From Candidatus Coatesiibacteriota bacterium (GTDB taxonomy: Bacteria; RBG-13-66-14; B26-G2; JAUVZD01), in assembly GCA_030602715.1 (NCBI GenBank), contig JAUVZD010000007.1:77581-141580 (forward strand): a DNA stretch of 64,000 nucleotides, read 5' to 3'. Positions 7,783-16,050 of this stretch are shown here, in pieces (the stretch's first letter is position 1; each line of letters opens with the position of its first letter). The notes below the pieces were generated by a model. It was not told where the DNA came from, did not search any database, and worked only from the letters and a program-made list of their open reading frames with translations. Position numbers and translations under genes: made by a program.

Positions 7783-8733
7783 TTACACCTTCGGTATAGC
7801 CAAATCCTTAGCCCCCACATCGCTCATGGTGCACTCCGGGCAGTTGGCCTGGATGAACTCGTGGATTATCTGGGCGTATTTGACCTTCTCCCTAGCCCAC
7901 CAGGCGAGCATCTCCTCGCTGGTCCAGGGCTTATAGAGCGCCCCCGGTCCAGCGGCGCAGGCCGGTCCCGGCTCCACCTTGTAGTAACAGGGGGCACAGG
8001 TGCGAGCTATCTCCGGCGCGTCATACATGCGGTTGTATCCGCCGAAGGATTCGGCGAGCATGACATGGAAGTCAATGGGGATGTCGCAGGAGGCGCGGAT
8101 GGAGGCGAACTGGGGCAGGGAGAGGTCGCCGATGGGGTTGAAGGTTCCCGCTCCCAGCTCCTGCAGGAGCTTTCCGCCGGCTCCGCTGGCGTGACCGGCG
8201 TAGATGCTCACCTTGAAGATGATATCTTCGGGGATATCGCCTGCCTTGCGCATCTGGTTAAGAAGCCACAGAAGTCCCTCGTCTATGACTAAAAACCCTC
8301 TGAAGCCGATATCTATACAGCGCATAATGTCGCTTATCACATGGCGCAATTGGTCACTTCCCCGAAAGCGCAGTCCGCTGAAAGCGCCCTCCGGGGTCAC
8401 CAACTGACGACCGGTATCCCAGGCAGAGCGTGGTCCGGGGGTGAGGATGACCTCCAGCTTGGCGTCGGCAGCCATCTGGGCGAAGTCGGTAAGTTCGGCT
8501 TTGTCCAGCAGGGTGGCGCCCATGACCACCGCAATCACCCGGTGGATGGCGATCTTGCGCTTATTCATCTCATCTATGAGGGCGGAAAGCACCCCGGGTC
8601 GCTCTATGCCGGATATCTCCATACGATACCAGGCGCCGTCTGGGAAGCGCTTTTCTGACGTGGGCAGGTCATAGGCGTCACGACCGGGAATCCCGTGCTT
8701 CTCCATTGCTTTTACCGCTTTGGATTGGTCCAT
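7783..8733 (-). CDS. uncharacterised protein, possibly U32-peptidase-like barrel
   Basis: A 316-residue soluble protein without signal peptide. Features seen: an ERPGVLSALIDEM block (residues ~44-56), a GLRFRGSDQLRHVISD block in the middle, an AGHASGAGGKLLQELGAG block, then IPIDFHVMLAESFGG and a late stretch with several cysteines (ARTCAPCYY, GPACAAGPG, ANCPEC). The alternating strand-helix pattern and the G-A-G-T-x-N-P-x-x-D-LSLPQ block recall U32-type TIM-barrel proteins, but I am not confident. The cysteines could bind metal. An AAGGAG ribosome site precedes ATG. It heads a minus-strand unit with homoserine and aldehyde dehydrogenases, so a role in amino acid or aldehyde metabolism is possible but unproven. 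Confidence 0.7.
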   Translation of the reverse strand: MDQSKAVKAMEKHGIPGRDAYDLPTSEKRFPDGAWYRMEISGIERPGVLSALIDEMNKRKIAIHRVIAVVMGATLLDKAELTDFAQMAADAKLEVILTPGPRSAWDTGRQLVTPEGAFSGLRFRGSDQLRHVISDIMRCIDIGFRGFLVIDEGLLWLLNQMRKAGDIPEDIIFKVSIYAGHASGAGGKLLQELGAGTFNPIGDLSLPQFASIRASCDIPIDFHVMLAESFGGYNRMYDAPEIARTCAPCYYKVEPGPACAAGPGALYKPWTSEEMLAWWAREKVKYAQIIHEFIQANCPECTMSDVGAKDLAIPKV

Positions 8734-8791
8734 AATGAAAGCTCCTTTCGGAAAAATCAGTCAGCGATCTATACTTTTTAAACGATGATAA

Positions 8792-8853
8792 TAAAAACCC
8801 CAGCGGGGGTCAAATGAAAAGATTGACATTGAAAAAGCCCACCGTAAGTGGGC
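8792..8853 (-). terminator. two consecutive terminators after the propeller gene
   Basis: Stem GCCCAC/GTGGGC (8837-8853) with a minus-strand CTTTTTC tract is followed by ACCCC/GGGGT (8797-8810) with another T5 tract. Together they insulate the U32-like gene from the gene at 8873-9769. Confidence 0.75.
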
Positions 8854-8872
8854 AAAGATTTGACCGAGAATG

Positions 8873-9769
8873 CTAATCCCTATACAATATCGCCTTTATG
8901 CGGTCAAAGGAGGGGGGGCTGGTGCTCACCTCCCAACTGACCGAGTAGATATCGTAACCGCCATAACCATCCATCCTGACGGAGGTAAAGTAGAGCAGAT
9001 TCTCCTCGGCGTCAAAGAAAGCTCCCCACTCCGGGCTGGATGAGCTGATGAAATCGGGCAGACGCTGTGCTTTCTCCCAGCCCTCGTCGGTGAGATGGGA
9101 GTAGAAGATGTCGTAATCGCCTGCTTGCAGGAGCACATTGGAACTCCACATAAGCAGGTTGTGGGTGAAGAAGGGGTATTTCTCGTTATAAGCGGTATTT
9201 ATACGACTGCCCAGGTTGAGCGGTTCGCTCCATCCCCCTTCAGTGCGCAGGCTGACCCAGATATCCAGTCCCCCGAAGCCCCCTTCCCTGTCGCAGCAGA
9301 AGAAGAGCATCTCCCCGTCCTCGGATATACAGGGCGCCGCCTCCACCCCGGGGGTACTTATGGGCTCACCCAGATTCTGGGGCTTCTGCCACTTCCCCTT
9401 CACCCTGCGGGAGAAATATATGTCCTCACTTCCCAAGCCGTCGGGTCGGTTAGAGTGGAAGTAAAGCACATCAGCCCATCCATCAAATGACGGCGAGGCG
9501 TCAAGATAAGGGGTGTTGACGCCTGCAAGCTCCTCCGCCATCATCCAGCCCTCGGTGGAGGGGTCTATATAGAATATATCCCAATCGCCTGAGCCACCCA
9601 TGTGGTCCCGGGCGGAGAAATACAACATCCCCTCATAGACGGTGGCATCACCCTCATCAAGGTAGGAGTTGACCTCCTCGCCGAGGTTCTTCACCTCTCC
9701 CCACACCTGAGCCCAGGCCGGAAGGGGAGCCGTAAAGAGAGATACCACAATGAGCACCAGATAACGCAT
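8873..9769 (-). CDS. secreted PD40/TolB-type beta-propeller protein
   Basis: A 298-residue exported protein. The first ~20 residues are a signal peptide ending PAWAQ. The rest consists of repeated ~45-residue blades with the PD40 signature: aromatic-Y/F-S motifs such as LYFSARDHMGGSGDWDIFY, DVLYFHSNRPDGLGSEDIYFS, MLFFCCDREGGFGGLDIWVS and LYFTSVRMDGYGGYDIYSV. Such WD40-like propellers act in the periplasm or at the surface as binding scaffolds, as in TolB or the OmpA-linked PD40 proteins of Bacteroidota. No enzymatic domain follows. It stands alone, ending in double terminators. The function is not deducible beyond scaffold. Confidence 0.85.
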   Translation of the reverse strand: MRYLVLIVVSLFTAPLPAWAQVWGEVKNLGEEVNSYLDEGDATVYEGMLYFSARDHMGGSGDWDIFYIDPSTEGWMMAEELAGVNTPYLDASPSFDGWADVLYFHSNRPDGLGSEDIYFSRRVKGKWQKPQNLGEPISTPGVEAAPCISEDGEMLFFCCDREGGFGGLDIWVSLRTEGGWSEPLNLGSRINTAYNEKYPFFTHNLLMWSSNVLLQAGDYDIFYSHLTDEGWEKAQRLPDFISSSSPEWGAFFDAEENLLYFTSVRMDGYGGYDIYSVSWEVSTSPPSFDRIKAILYRD

Positions 9770-9833
9770 GGATTACCCCAAGTGCCAGAAGTGTATCACA
9801 GGGGAGCTTCCCGGTCAAGTGTTGAGAAGAGAC

Positions 9834-10103
9834 TCAGGCCCCAACATCGCTCCCTTCCCTCCGCAAGAAGAGAGCCCAGACGAGCAGGAGATAGCCGGTT
9901 AAGGTGAGGAAGAAGACCACCACCGGCAAGATGCCCACGGAAGCCTTCCCCACCGACTGGATAAGATAGACCAGGGAAAAAGGCAGAAAGGCAATGCCCA
10001 CCCAAAAAAGCTTTCGTCTCCTCCACCGCCTGATGCCGAGGATTAAGATGATGAGTGCAAATATCAGATTGAGCAGGGGTAGATTCTGTGAGAATATCTC
10101 CAT
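9834..10103 (-). CDS. small integral membrane protein, 89 aa
   Basis: Three hydrophobic helices (residues ~8-25, 33-50, 57-80) separated by an RRWRRRK basic loop, with a charged C-terminus. A clear AAAGGAG ribosome site lies just before ATG 10103. It is read divergently from the M1 peptidase gene. I do not recognise the family; the size and layout fit a small inner-membrane protein of unknown function. Confidence 0.65.
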   Translation of the reverse strand: MEIFSQNLPLLNLIFALIILILGIRRWRRRKLFWVGIAFLPFSLVYLIQSVGKASVGILPVVVFFLTLTGYLLLVWALFLRREGSDVGA

Positions 10104-10171
10104 GGATTCTCCTTTCTTTGATTCAGTGGTTAATCATACGAAATTTCAGTCCAGAATTCACTTTTTTCAGG

Positions 10172-10200
10172 TTGTATAAATACGGGAAAAACGTTATATT
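10172..10200 (+). promoter_or_regulatory. promoter of the M1 peptidase gene
   Basis: TTGTAT (10172-10177), a 17-bp spacer and TATATT (10195-10200). The leader is ~38 nt with a GGAAGG site before ATG 10245. Confidence 0.65.
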
Positions 10201-10244
10201 AGTGTAACATACCAACTCACCTCTAATCCTGGAAGGAACAAAGG

Positions 10245-12506
10245 ATGAAAGTAAAATTTGTATTGATAGGCGTCTTTTCTGCCCTAATCTTCGCCTTCTG
10301 CGCCCAGGCGGACCAGCCGGAGTGGTCCTTTGAGGGCTACGACCAGTTCCTTAAGTGGCGACAGGAGCAGAACGAGCGACTGCCACAGACGCTGGACAGT
10401 GAAGCAGAACACAACTACGATGTCAAAGCCTACTACATCTACCTAGATGTTGATATAACCGGTGAATATATCCAGGGATACTGCACGGTCACCATGGAAA
10501 GCACCATTGCCGGCTTGGACACCGTGGAGTTGGACCTGCGCAGTCTGACCGTTACCGACTGCGAGTTCAACGGTTCAAGCGCATCATACAGCCAGGACAC
10601 CTATCTGATAACCATCTATCTACCCACCCCTCAAAATCCGGGCACCGACTTTGATGTAACCGTCTATTATGAGGGCAATCCCGCAGACGGAATGTTCTTT
10701 GATACCGACCCGGTCTGCGCCTTCACCCTCACCGAGCCGACGGAATCCCGCTTCTGGTATCCCTGCTACGACGACCCTTCGGACAAAGCCGACCACTGCG
10801 ATGTGGTCATCACCGTTGACGGCGACTACGAAGTCGCTGGAAATGGACTGGAGGTCTGGCGCAGTTACTCCGGCGGACGCACCATCTCCCACTGGTATGA
10901 GTCCCACCCCATTCCCACCTACCTGGTCGCCGTCGCCATCTGCGACTATTCCGTGCTGGAGGACAGCTATCAGGGAATGCCGCTCAAATACTATGTCTAT
11001 CCGGGGGAGGAGAGCGACGCCTGGATCGCCTTTGAGCATACCTCGGATATGTTTGACCTCTTCAATGATATTTATAGCACCTATCCCTTCCAAGACGAGA
11101 AATACGCCATCGCCGAGCTACCCTTCGGCGGGGGAATGGAGCAAACCACCTGCTGTTTTCTGGGCGAATACTGGGTCATGCCTTCTCACTCTTCGGACTG
11201 GATACTTGCCCACGAACTCTCCCACCAGTGGTGGGGCGATTGGGTTACTTGTGGCACCTGGATGGATATCTGGCTCAACGAGGGTTTCGCCACCTACAGC
11301 GACGCCCTCTTCGCCCAATATTTCTACGGCGAGGAAGCCTTCCAGAACCGCATGCAGAATTTCGCCGATGCCTACTTTGAGGAGGACTCATGGTATCGCT
11401 TCCCCATCTATGACCCGCTATATATGTGGGGGGCGACGGTCTATGAGAAGGGGGCTTGGATTCTGCACATGATGCGCAGAGTATTTGACGACGATGACCA
11501 GTTCTTCCAGATGCTCCGTAATTACGGTAACGCCCACGCCTACAGCACGGCTATTACCAGCGAATTCCAGACTGCTGTGGAGGCAGGCTACGGCGACGAC
11601 TTCAGCTGGTTCTTTGATGAATGGGTCTATCTGGCTGGATATCCGGAGATAGAATATGGGTGGACGGCTGACGGCAATACCGCCACTCTGTATCTATATC
11701 AGGTGCAGGAAGTTGACGACCTGACCCCCCTCTTTGAGATGCCGGTGGATGTTCGCCTCACCACCACCGCAGGCGCTGAGGACTTTGAAATCTGGATGAG
11801 TCAAGAATCGGAGACTTTTGAGTTCACCGCCTCCGGGGAGATCACCGACCTGGAGTTTGACCCGGATAACTGGCTCCTGTGCACAAAGGATGAGACCATA
11901 GACGTAGCATTGCACTACTTCAGCGCAACCGCCACCGCATCGGGCATCAACCTCTCCTGGGAGATTTCAAGCGACGAGGAAATCTTCGGGTTCAACCTCT
12001 ACCGCCGTTTACTGGATACCGATGCCGACCAAACGCCGGAATCCATCGGGGTAAAGAGCAATGCGAACTCATCCGGTGCATGGAGCAAGATCAACGAGCA
12101 ACCCATTACCGGCGAAAATCCCTACTCCTATCTTGACCGGGGGGTATTTGAGGAAAAGAGATACGAATATCGGCTGGAGGTGATAATCATAGCGGGGAAG
12201 AGGACCATCGGCAACACAGAGGTCATCGCCTCCACCACTCCCGGCTCCTTCGCCCTGCTACAGAACTACCCCAACCCCTGGAGCGAGACCACCACCATAA
12301 CCTTCACCCTGCCGGAAGCCTGCGAGATCTCCCTTGGTATATACGATATCTCCGGCAGGCTGGTGAAGGAGGTCGCCTGTGGTTATTACCAGAGCGGTGA
12401 GCACCAACTCACCCTGGACAACTCCCAACTCAGCAGCGGAGTATATGTCCTGCGCCTGTCAAATAGTGAACAGATGTCCTTCAGCAAGATGGTCTTTGCT
12501 AAATAA
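10245..12506 (+). CDS. secreted M1-family metallo-aminopeptidase with T9SS C-terminal domain
   Basis: A 753-residue exported zinc peptidase that would remove N-terminal residues from peptides outside the inner membrane. Signal peptide at residues 1-22 (ending FCAQA), then the M1 beta-sandwich. The GGGMEQTT exopeptidase loop corresponds to GAMEN. The zinc site is HELSHQWWGD (H323, H327) with the third ligand E346 in LNEGFATY. Residues ~530-640 form a linker/fibronectin-like region. The last ~85 residues (from LLQNYPNPWSE, with Y-D-ISGRLV and LSSGVYVLRL) are a type A type IX secretion sorting domain, so the protein should be sent across the outer membrane by a T9SS encoded elsewhere. Single-gene unit with its own promoter and terminator. 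Confidence 0.93.
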   Translation: MKVKFVLIGVFSALIFAFCAQADQPEWSFEGYDQFLKWRQEQNERLPQTLDSEAEHNYDVKAYYIYLDVDITGEYIQGYCTVTMESTIAGLDTVELDLRSLTVTDCEFNGSSASYSQDTYLITIYLPTPQNPGTDFDVTVYYEGNPADGMFFDTDPVCAFTLTEPTESRFWYPCYDDPSDKADHCDVVITVDGDYEVAGNGLEVWRSYSGGRTISHWYESHPIPTYLVAVAICDYSVLEDSYQGMPLKYYVYPGEESDAWIAFEHTSDMFDLFNDIYSTYPFQDEKYAIAELPFGGGMEQTTCCFLGEYWVMPSHSSDWILAHELSHQWWGDWVTCGTWMDIWLNEGFATYSDALFAQYFYGEEAFQNRMQNFADAYFEEDSWYRFPIYDPLYMWGATVYEKGAWILHMMRRVFDDDDQFFQMLRNYGNAHAYSTAITSEFQTAVEAGYGDDFSWFFDEWVYLAGYPEIEYGWTADGNTATLYLYQVQEVDDLTPLFEMPVDVRLTTTAGAEDFEIWMSQESETFEFTASGEITDLEFDPDNWLLCTKDETIDVALHYFSATATASGINLSWEISSDEEIFGFNLYRRLLDTDADQTPESIGVKSNANSSGAWSKINEQPITGENPYSYLDRGVFEEKRYEYRLEVIIIAGKRTIGNTEVIASTTPGSFALLQNYPNPWSETTTITFTLPEACEISLGIYDISGRLVKEVACGYYQSGEHQLTLDNSQLSSGVYVLRLSNSEQMSFSKMVFAK

Positions 12507-12527
12507 AGAATAAGCATAAAGGTAATT

Positions 12528-12556
12528 GGGGCGGTTTTAAAACCGTCCCTTTTTTT
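12528..12556 (+). terminator. intrinsic terminator after the M1 peptidase
   Basis: Stem of GGGCGGTTTT with AAAACCGTCCC (one bulged base) followed by seven T residues. Confidence 0.88.
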
Positions 12557-12867
12557 ACACATTTTTTTAATTTTATGATATAATTATTCCACAAAGAATA
12601 AACAGCATTATTACATTATTTCATGCTAATAAATAGAATACTCAATGATTAGAGTATTCGAATCTGAGAGACTGTAACACCATAAATTCCAAAACAAAGG
12701 AGGTCGGCGCCGGGTTAACCAAGCTTTATCCTACACCAACCATCGGGGATTATTTGACTGAATACCATTAGAGTTGCGTCCCCAGGGCATACTCTCTCTC
12801 ACCCTAAACAAGAATTTGCCCAATCCACAAAGGGATAAAAAAGGGATATTGGGCAGGGAGGAATACT
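12557..12867 (+). promoter_or_regulatory. long leader/intergenic region upstream of the response regulator, with inverted repeats
   Basis: No gene fits here. Two structures stand out. A perfect 8-bp inverted repeat, GAATACTC (12636-12643) with GAGTATTC (12652-12659) around an 8-nt spacer, is a possible operator or hairpin. A longer-range pair, TGCCCAAT (about 12817) with ATTGGGCA (about 12850), sits just before the AGGAGG site of the response regulator. The rest, including a GGCGCCGGG stretch near 12708, matches no riboswitch class I recognise. Confidence 0.45.
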
Positions 12868-13296
12868 ATGTTTTACTACGCTCAGTTGTTATGTTCTGCA
12901 CTGCAAAGCTCAAAGAAGATCCTGATAGTTGATGACCATCCGGATATAGTGGATATCATCTACTACTTCATCACCTTAAGTTGCGATCAAACCTTCAAAA
13001 TTTACAAAGCCAGCGACGGCAAAGAAGCTCTGACAATTGTTAAGAAAGACAGACCGGACCTGATTTTTCTGGACCTGCATATGCCGGTTATGAACGGCTT
13101 TGAAGTCTGCCAAACCCTAAAATCGGACGACAAATTCTCCAATATCCCCATCGTTATCGTCTCCGCCTATCTAAGTAAGGAGAATATTGACAGGATAATC
13201 TCCTTGGGCGCAGACATGTTTATAAAGAAGCCCATTGAAATAGAAGAACTTTTAGGGGCTATTGAGAAATTTGTGACCAACCGAACGACATCCTAA
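12868..13296 (+). CDS. single-domain response regulator (CheY-like)
   Basis: A 142-residue receiver domain with no output domain. The acidic pocket is DD at residues 22-23, the phospho-acceptor D69 lies in IFLDLHMPVMNGFE, the switch Ser lies in IVIVSAY, and the conserved lysine in MFIKKP. It would be phosphorylated by a histidine kinase, plausibly the triple-PAS kinase that follows 360 bp downstream, and act through protein-protein contact. The N-terminus has ~15 extra residues before the fold. An AGGAGG ribosome site 6 nt before ATG fixes the start. A strong hairpin between this gene and the kinase suggests separate or attenuated transcripts. Confidence 0.93.
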   Translation: MFYYAQLLCSALQSSKKILIVDDHPDIVDIIYYFITLSCDQTFKIYKASDGKEALTIVKKDRPDLIFLDLHMPVMNGFEVCQTLKSDDKFSNIPIVIVSAYLSKENIDRIISLGADMFIKKPIEIEELLGAIEKFVTNRTTS

Positions 13297-13653
13297 ATCC
13301 TTATGAGTTCTTAATAACCGGCAGGTTGAGCTATGGATGAAATAAATTGGAGAATTCCCTACCAACTAAACGATACCCTACGTACATCTTCATCCCCAAA
13401 AGGATATAAAAGGTCGTTTACGCAACGACCTTTTGTATACAGCCTCCTTTTAAAATCAATGTAGAAATCTCCCCCTCAAAAAACTCCGGCGACATCTCCC
13501 TTTCCAGTTGATTTTGGTAAAACGAAATCTTAGTATTGTATTGTATAAATAGTCCGGCGATGACCGTCTTAACCACTCTTATTGGCCAAGAAATCCCAAA
13601 ATTTTTGCCATCCACCGATCAAAATAGGTTCCATCGTCAAGAGGAGTTTAGAT
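13297..13653 (+). terminator. intergenic region with perfect 11-bp terminator hairpin (13408-13434)
   Basis: Between the response regulator and the histidine kinase. AAAAGGTCGTT (13408-13418) pairs with AACGACCTTTT (13424-13434) around a TACGC loop; the T tract is the end of the stem, so it can work in both directions. I see no convincing gene in the remainder, although a 65-codon minus-strand frame starts beyond it and overlaps the kinase start. Confidence 0.7.
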
Positions 13654-15669
13654 ATGAATGACACAATAAAGACAAAAAAGCAACTTATAGATGAGTTAAA
13701 AAAACTCAGGCGAAAGGTATCCCATCTGGATAAGTTGAAGGTCAAAGGCCGGAAAGAGGAGGAGGCTTTTTCCGAATCGGAGGAGAAGTATCGCACCACC
13801 TTTGAATCAACGGGAACGGCAACGGTAATCATTGAGGAGGATACAACTCTATCCACGGTTAACTCGGAATTTGAAAGGCTCTGTGGATACTCAAGGGAGG
13901 AAATAGAGGGGAAAAAGAGCTGGACTGAATTTGTGGTGAAAGAGGACCTGGAAAGGATGAAGGAATATCATCGTCAAAGAAGAACTGAAGAGGGAGCCGC
14001 TCCAACAAACTATGAATTTCGCTTTATTGACCGACATGGCAATATCAAAGAGATATTTCTGACCACCGCCGTAATTCCTGGAACGAAAAGGAGCGTGGCA
14101 TCTTTACTGGACATCACCGAGCGCAAGCGGGCGGAGGAAGCCCTGCGCCATTCAGAGGAACGCTACCGCACACTCACCGCCAACATCCCCGTCGGGGTCT
14201 TCCGAACGACAGCGGACCCCGAAGGTCACCTGCTTTCAGTCAATCCAGCACTGGCAAGGATGTTCGGCTACAATAAGCCAGAAGCGATGTCGGAAACTCG
14301 AGTCGCCGACCTATACCTAAACCATGATGACCGTAAGAAGTTTGTGGAAGCGGTGAGCTCAGCAGGGGCTATATCAAACTATGAAGTCCAATTTAAGCGG
14401 AAGGATGGAACGTCTTTTTGGGGGTCGCTCAACGCAAGGGCTGTTACCGATGGTAGCGGAAAGGTGGCATACTTTGACGGCATTTTGGAGGACATCACCG
14501 AGCGCAAACGGGCGGAGGAGGCACTGAGAAAACAGAAAGAGAAAGCACAGAGGTATCTTGACATTTCCGGGGTTATGTTCGTTGTCATAGGTTCCGACCA
14601 AAAAGTTTCCCTCATAAATAAAAAGGGGGGGGAGATCCTAGGGTATAGCGAAGAGGATATCATTGGCAAGAACTGGTTTGATAATTTTCTTCCAGAAAGG
14701 ACTAGGGAGGACATAAAAGCGCGTTTTGATGTGTTGATGTCCGGAGAGAAGGATCCGGATCCATACTTTGAAAATCCTATTTTGACCAAAGACGGTGAGG
14801 AAAGGATAATCCTCTGGCACAATACAATATTGACCGATGATTCGGGCAAAATAATCGGCAATCTTAGTTCAGGTGAAGACATCACCGAGCGCAAGCAGTA
14901 CTTCAGCGACCTGAACGAGTATTCTAAGGCTCTGGAAAGTCTGCTCAAGGAGCGCTCCGAATTCTTCTCCATGGCTTCCCACGAACTGCGCACCCCTATC
15001 ACCGTGGTCAACGGTTACCTGGACATCATGGAAAGAAACCTGGAAGATATGGACAGAGCCCAAATCCATGAAACCATCAAAAAGGCAATGGAACATTCCG
15101 AAAGACTCACCTTATTGGTAGAGACCCTGCTGGATATTTCCAAGATAGAGGACGCAAAATCTATCTTGTCCAGTGAGGTCTGCGAGATAGAGCCGATAGT
15201 CAAGCGAGCACTAAACCTCTGCGAACACCAGGCGCAGGAGAAACAGATTACCTGCCACTTTGAAGGTTTTGACTGTGGAGATAGAAAGCCTTATGTGATT
15301 GGTGACGCCCTAGCCATTGAAAATGTGTTACTCAACATCCTGGGAAACGCCATCAAATATTCAAACGAGGGTAGCGAGGTAATTATCAGATGTGACACCG
15401 AAGATGATACCCTGCGCCTTGACTGCATTGACCAGGGCATCGGTCTCCCCCCCGGGGTGGAGAAGAGGATATTTGAGGAGTTCTACCGTGTGGAGCAGGG
15501 CGGTGAACTGAAGAAGAGCGGAACCGGGTTGGGCTTGAGCATCGCCAGACGGCTGGTGGAGCGAATGGGAGGAAGGATATGGGCACACAGCGAAGGGCTT
15601 AACGAAGGAACCACAGTCAGTTTCACCCTACCACTGGCAAAATCCAAGAACCTTGCAGAAAAGGAGTAA
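13654..15669 (+). CDS. soluble sensor histidine kinase with three PAS domains
   Basis: A 671-residue kinase with no membrane segments, so it senses a cytoplasmic signal. A short N-terminal coiled coil leads into three PAS domains (about residues 35-160, 165-285 and 295-415), each ending in a DITERK(R)-type linker. HisKA has the phospho-acceptor H443 in FFSMASHELRTPI. The ATPase domain has the N box NVLLNILGNAIKYS, the G1 box D-Q-GIGLP and the G2 box GTGLGLSIARRL. It should autophosphorylate and pass phosphate to a receiver, most simply the adjacent single-domain regulator. The start at 13654 was chosen for the AGGAG site 7 nt upstream; an earlier ATG at 13582 lacks one. The three PAS-linker coding stretches are nearly identical at DNA level. 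Confidence 0.93.
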   Translation: MNDTIKTKKQLIDELKKLRRKVSHLDKLKVKGRKEEEAFSESEEKYRTTFESTGTATVIIEEDTTLSTVNSEFERLCGYSREEIEGKKSWTEFVVKEDLERMKEYHRQRRTEEGAAPTNYEFRFIDRHGNIKEIFLTTAVIPGTKRSVASLLDITERKRAEEALRHSEERYRTLTANIPVGVFRTTADPEGHLLSVNPALARMFGYNKPEAMSETRVADLYLNHDDRKKFVEAVSSAGAISNYEVQFKRKDGTSFWGSLNARAVTDGSGKVAYFDGILEDITERKRAEEALRKQKEKAQRYLDISGVMFVVIGSDQKVSLINKKGGEILGYSEEDIIGKNWFDNFLPERTREDIKARFDVLMSGEKDPDPYFENPILTKDGEERIILWHNTILTDDSGKIIGNLSSGEDITERKQYFSDLNEYSKALESLLKERSEFFSMASHELRTPITVVNGYLDIMERNLEDMDRAQIHETIKKAMEHSERLTLLVETLLDISKIEDAKSILSSEVCEIEPIVKRALNLCEHQAQEKQITCHFEGFDCGDRKPYVIGDALAIENVLLNILGNAIKYSNEGSEVIIRCDTEDDTLRLDCIDQGIGLPPGVEKRIFEEFYRVEQGGELKKSGTGLGLSIARRLVERMGGRIWAHSEGLNEGTTVSFTLPLAKSKNLAEKE

Positions 15670-16050
15670 CGGCGAACCCCCATAATCCACAAAGCTCATT
15701 GAGGATATTTATCATAATGAGTATTCCCATTATAATCCATCCTCAAGAGAAGCCCTCCAATGACGACGAACTACAAGCTCTCCACCGCAACCAACGGACC
15801 GCTTCAAAGCCCGTAAAAGAAGCTCAAAGCCGGTGAAGAGCTCTCCGCTATCCCTGAAATTAAAACGCACAAGCCAATCGGCTCCGGCGGAATTTGCTGG
15901 AAGAAACCAGACACAAAAAAAGGTCCGATGTGGGCTATCTTCCCCATCGAACCCAAAATCCGCACCCCCTTCCCCTACCACCAACATCGGTCATATTCAT
16001 TAAAATCTTAGTCTTCCAGGAAAAATCCCCTTTATCCTACCTACTCGTCC
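15670..16050. other. 381-bp region without a convincing gene; possible decayed coding sequence
   Basis: On the plus strand a frame from ATG 15718 runs 39 codons to a TGA, and the next frame then stays open to about 16010, as if a single-base shift interrupted a gene of ~100 codons. On the minus strand an 85-codon frame (15730-15987) also exists. Neither resembles a family I know and neither has a good ribosome site. It is convergent space between the kinase gene and the zinc-ribbon gene. Confidence 0.35.

Noticed and set aside
13418-13615. 65-codon minus-strand frame between the response regulator and kinase genes
   Set aside because: No ribosome site, ends inside the terminator hairpin, and its start lies close against the kinase gene; treated as chance.
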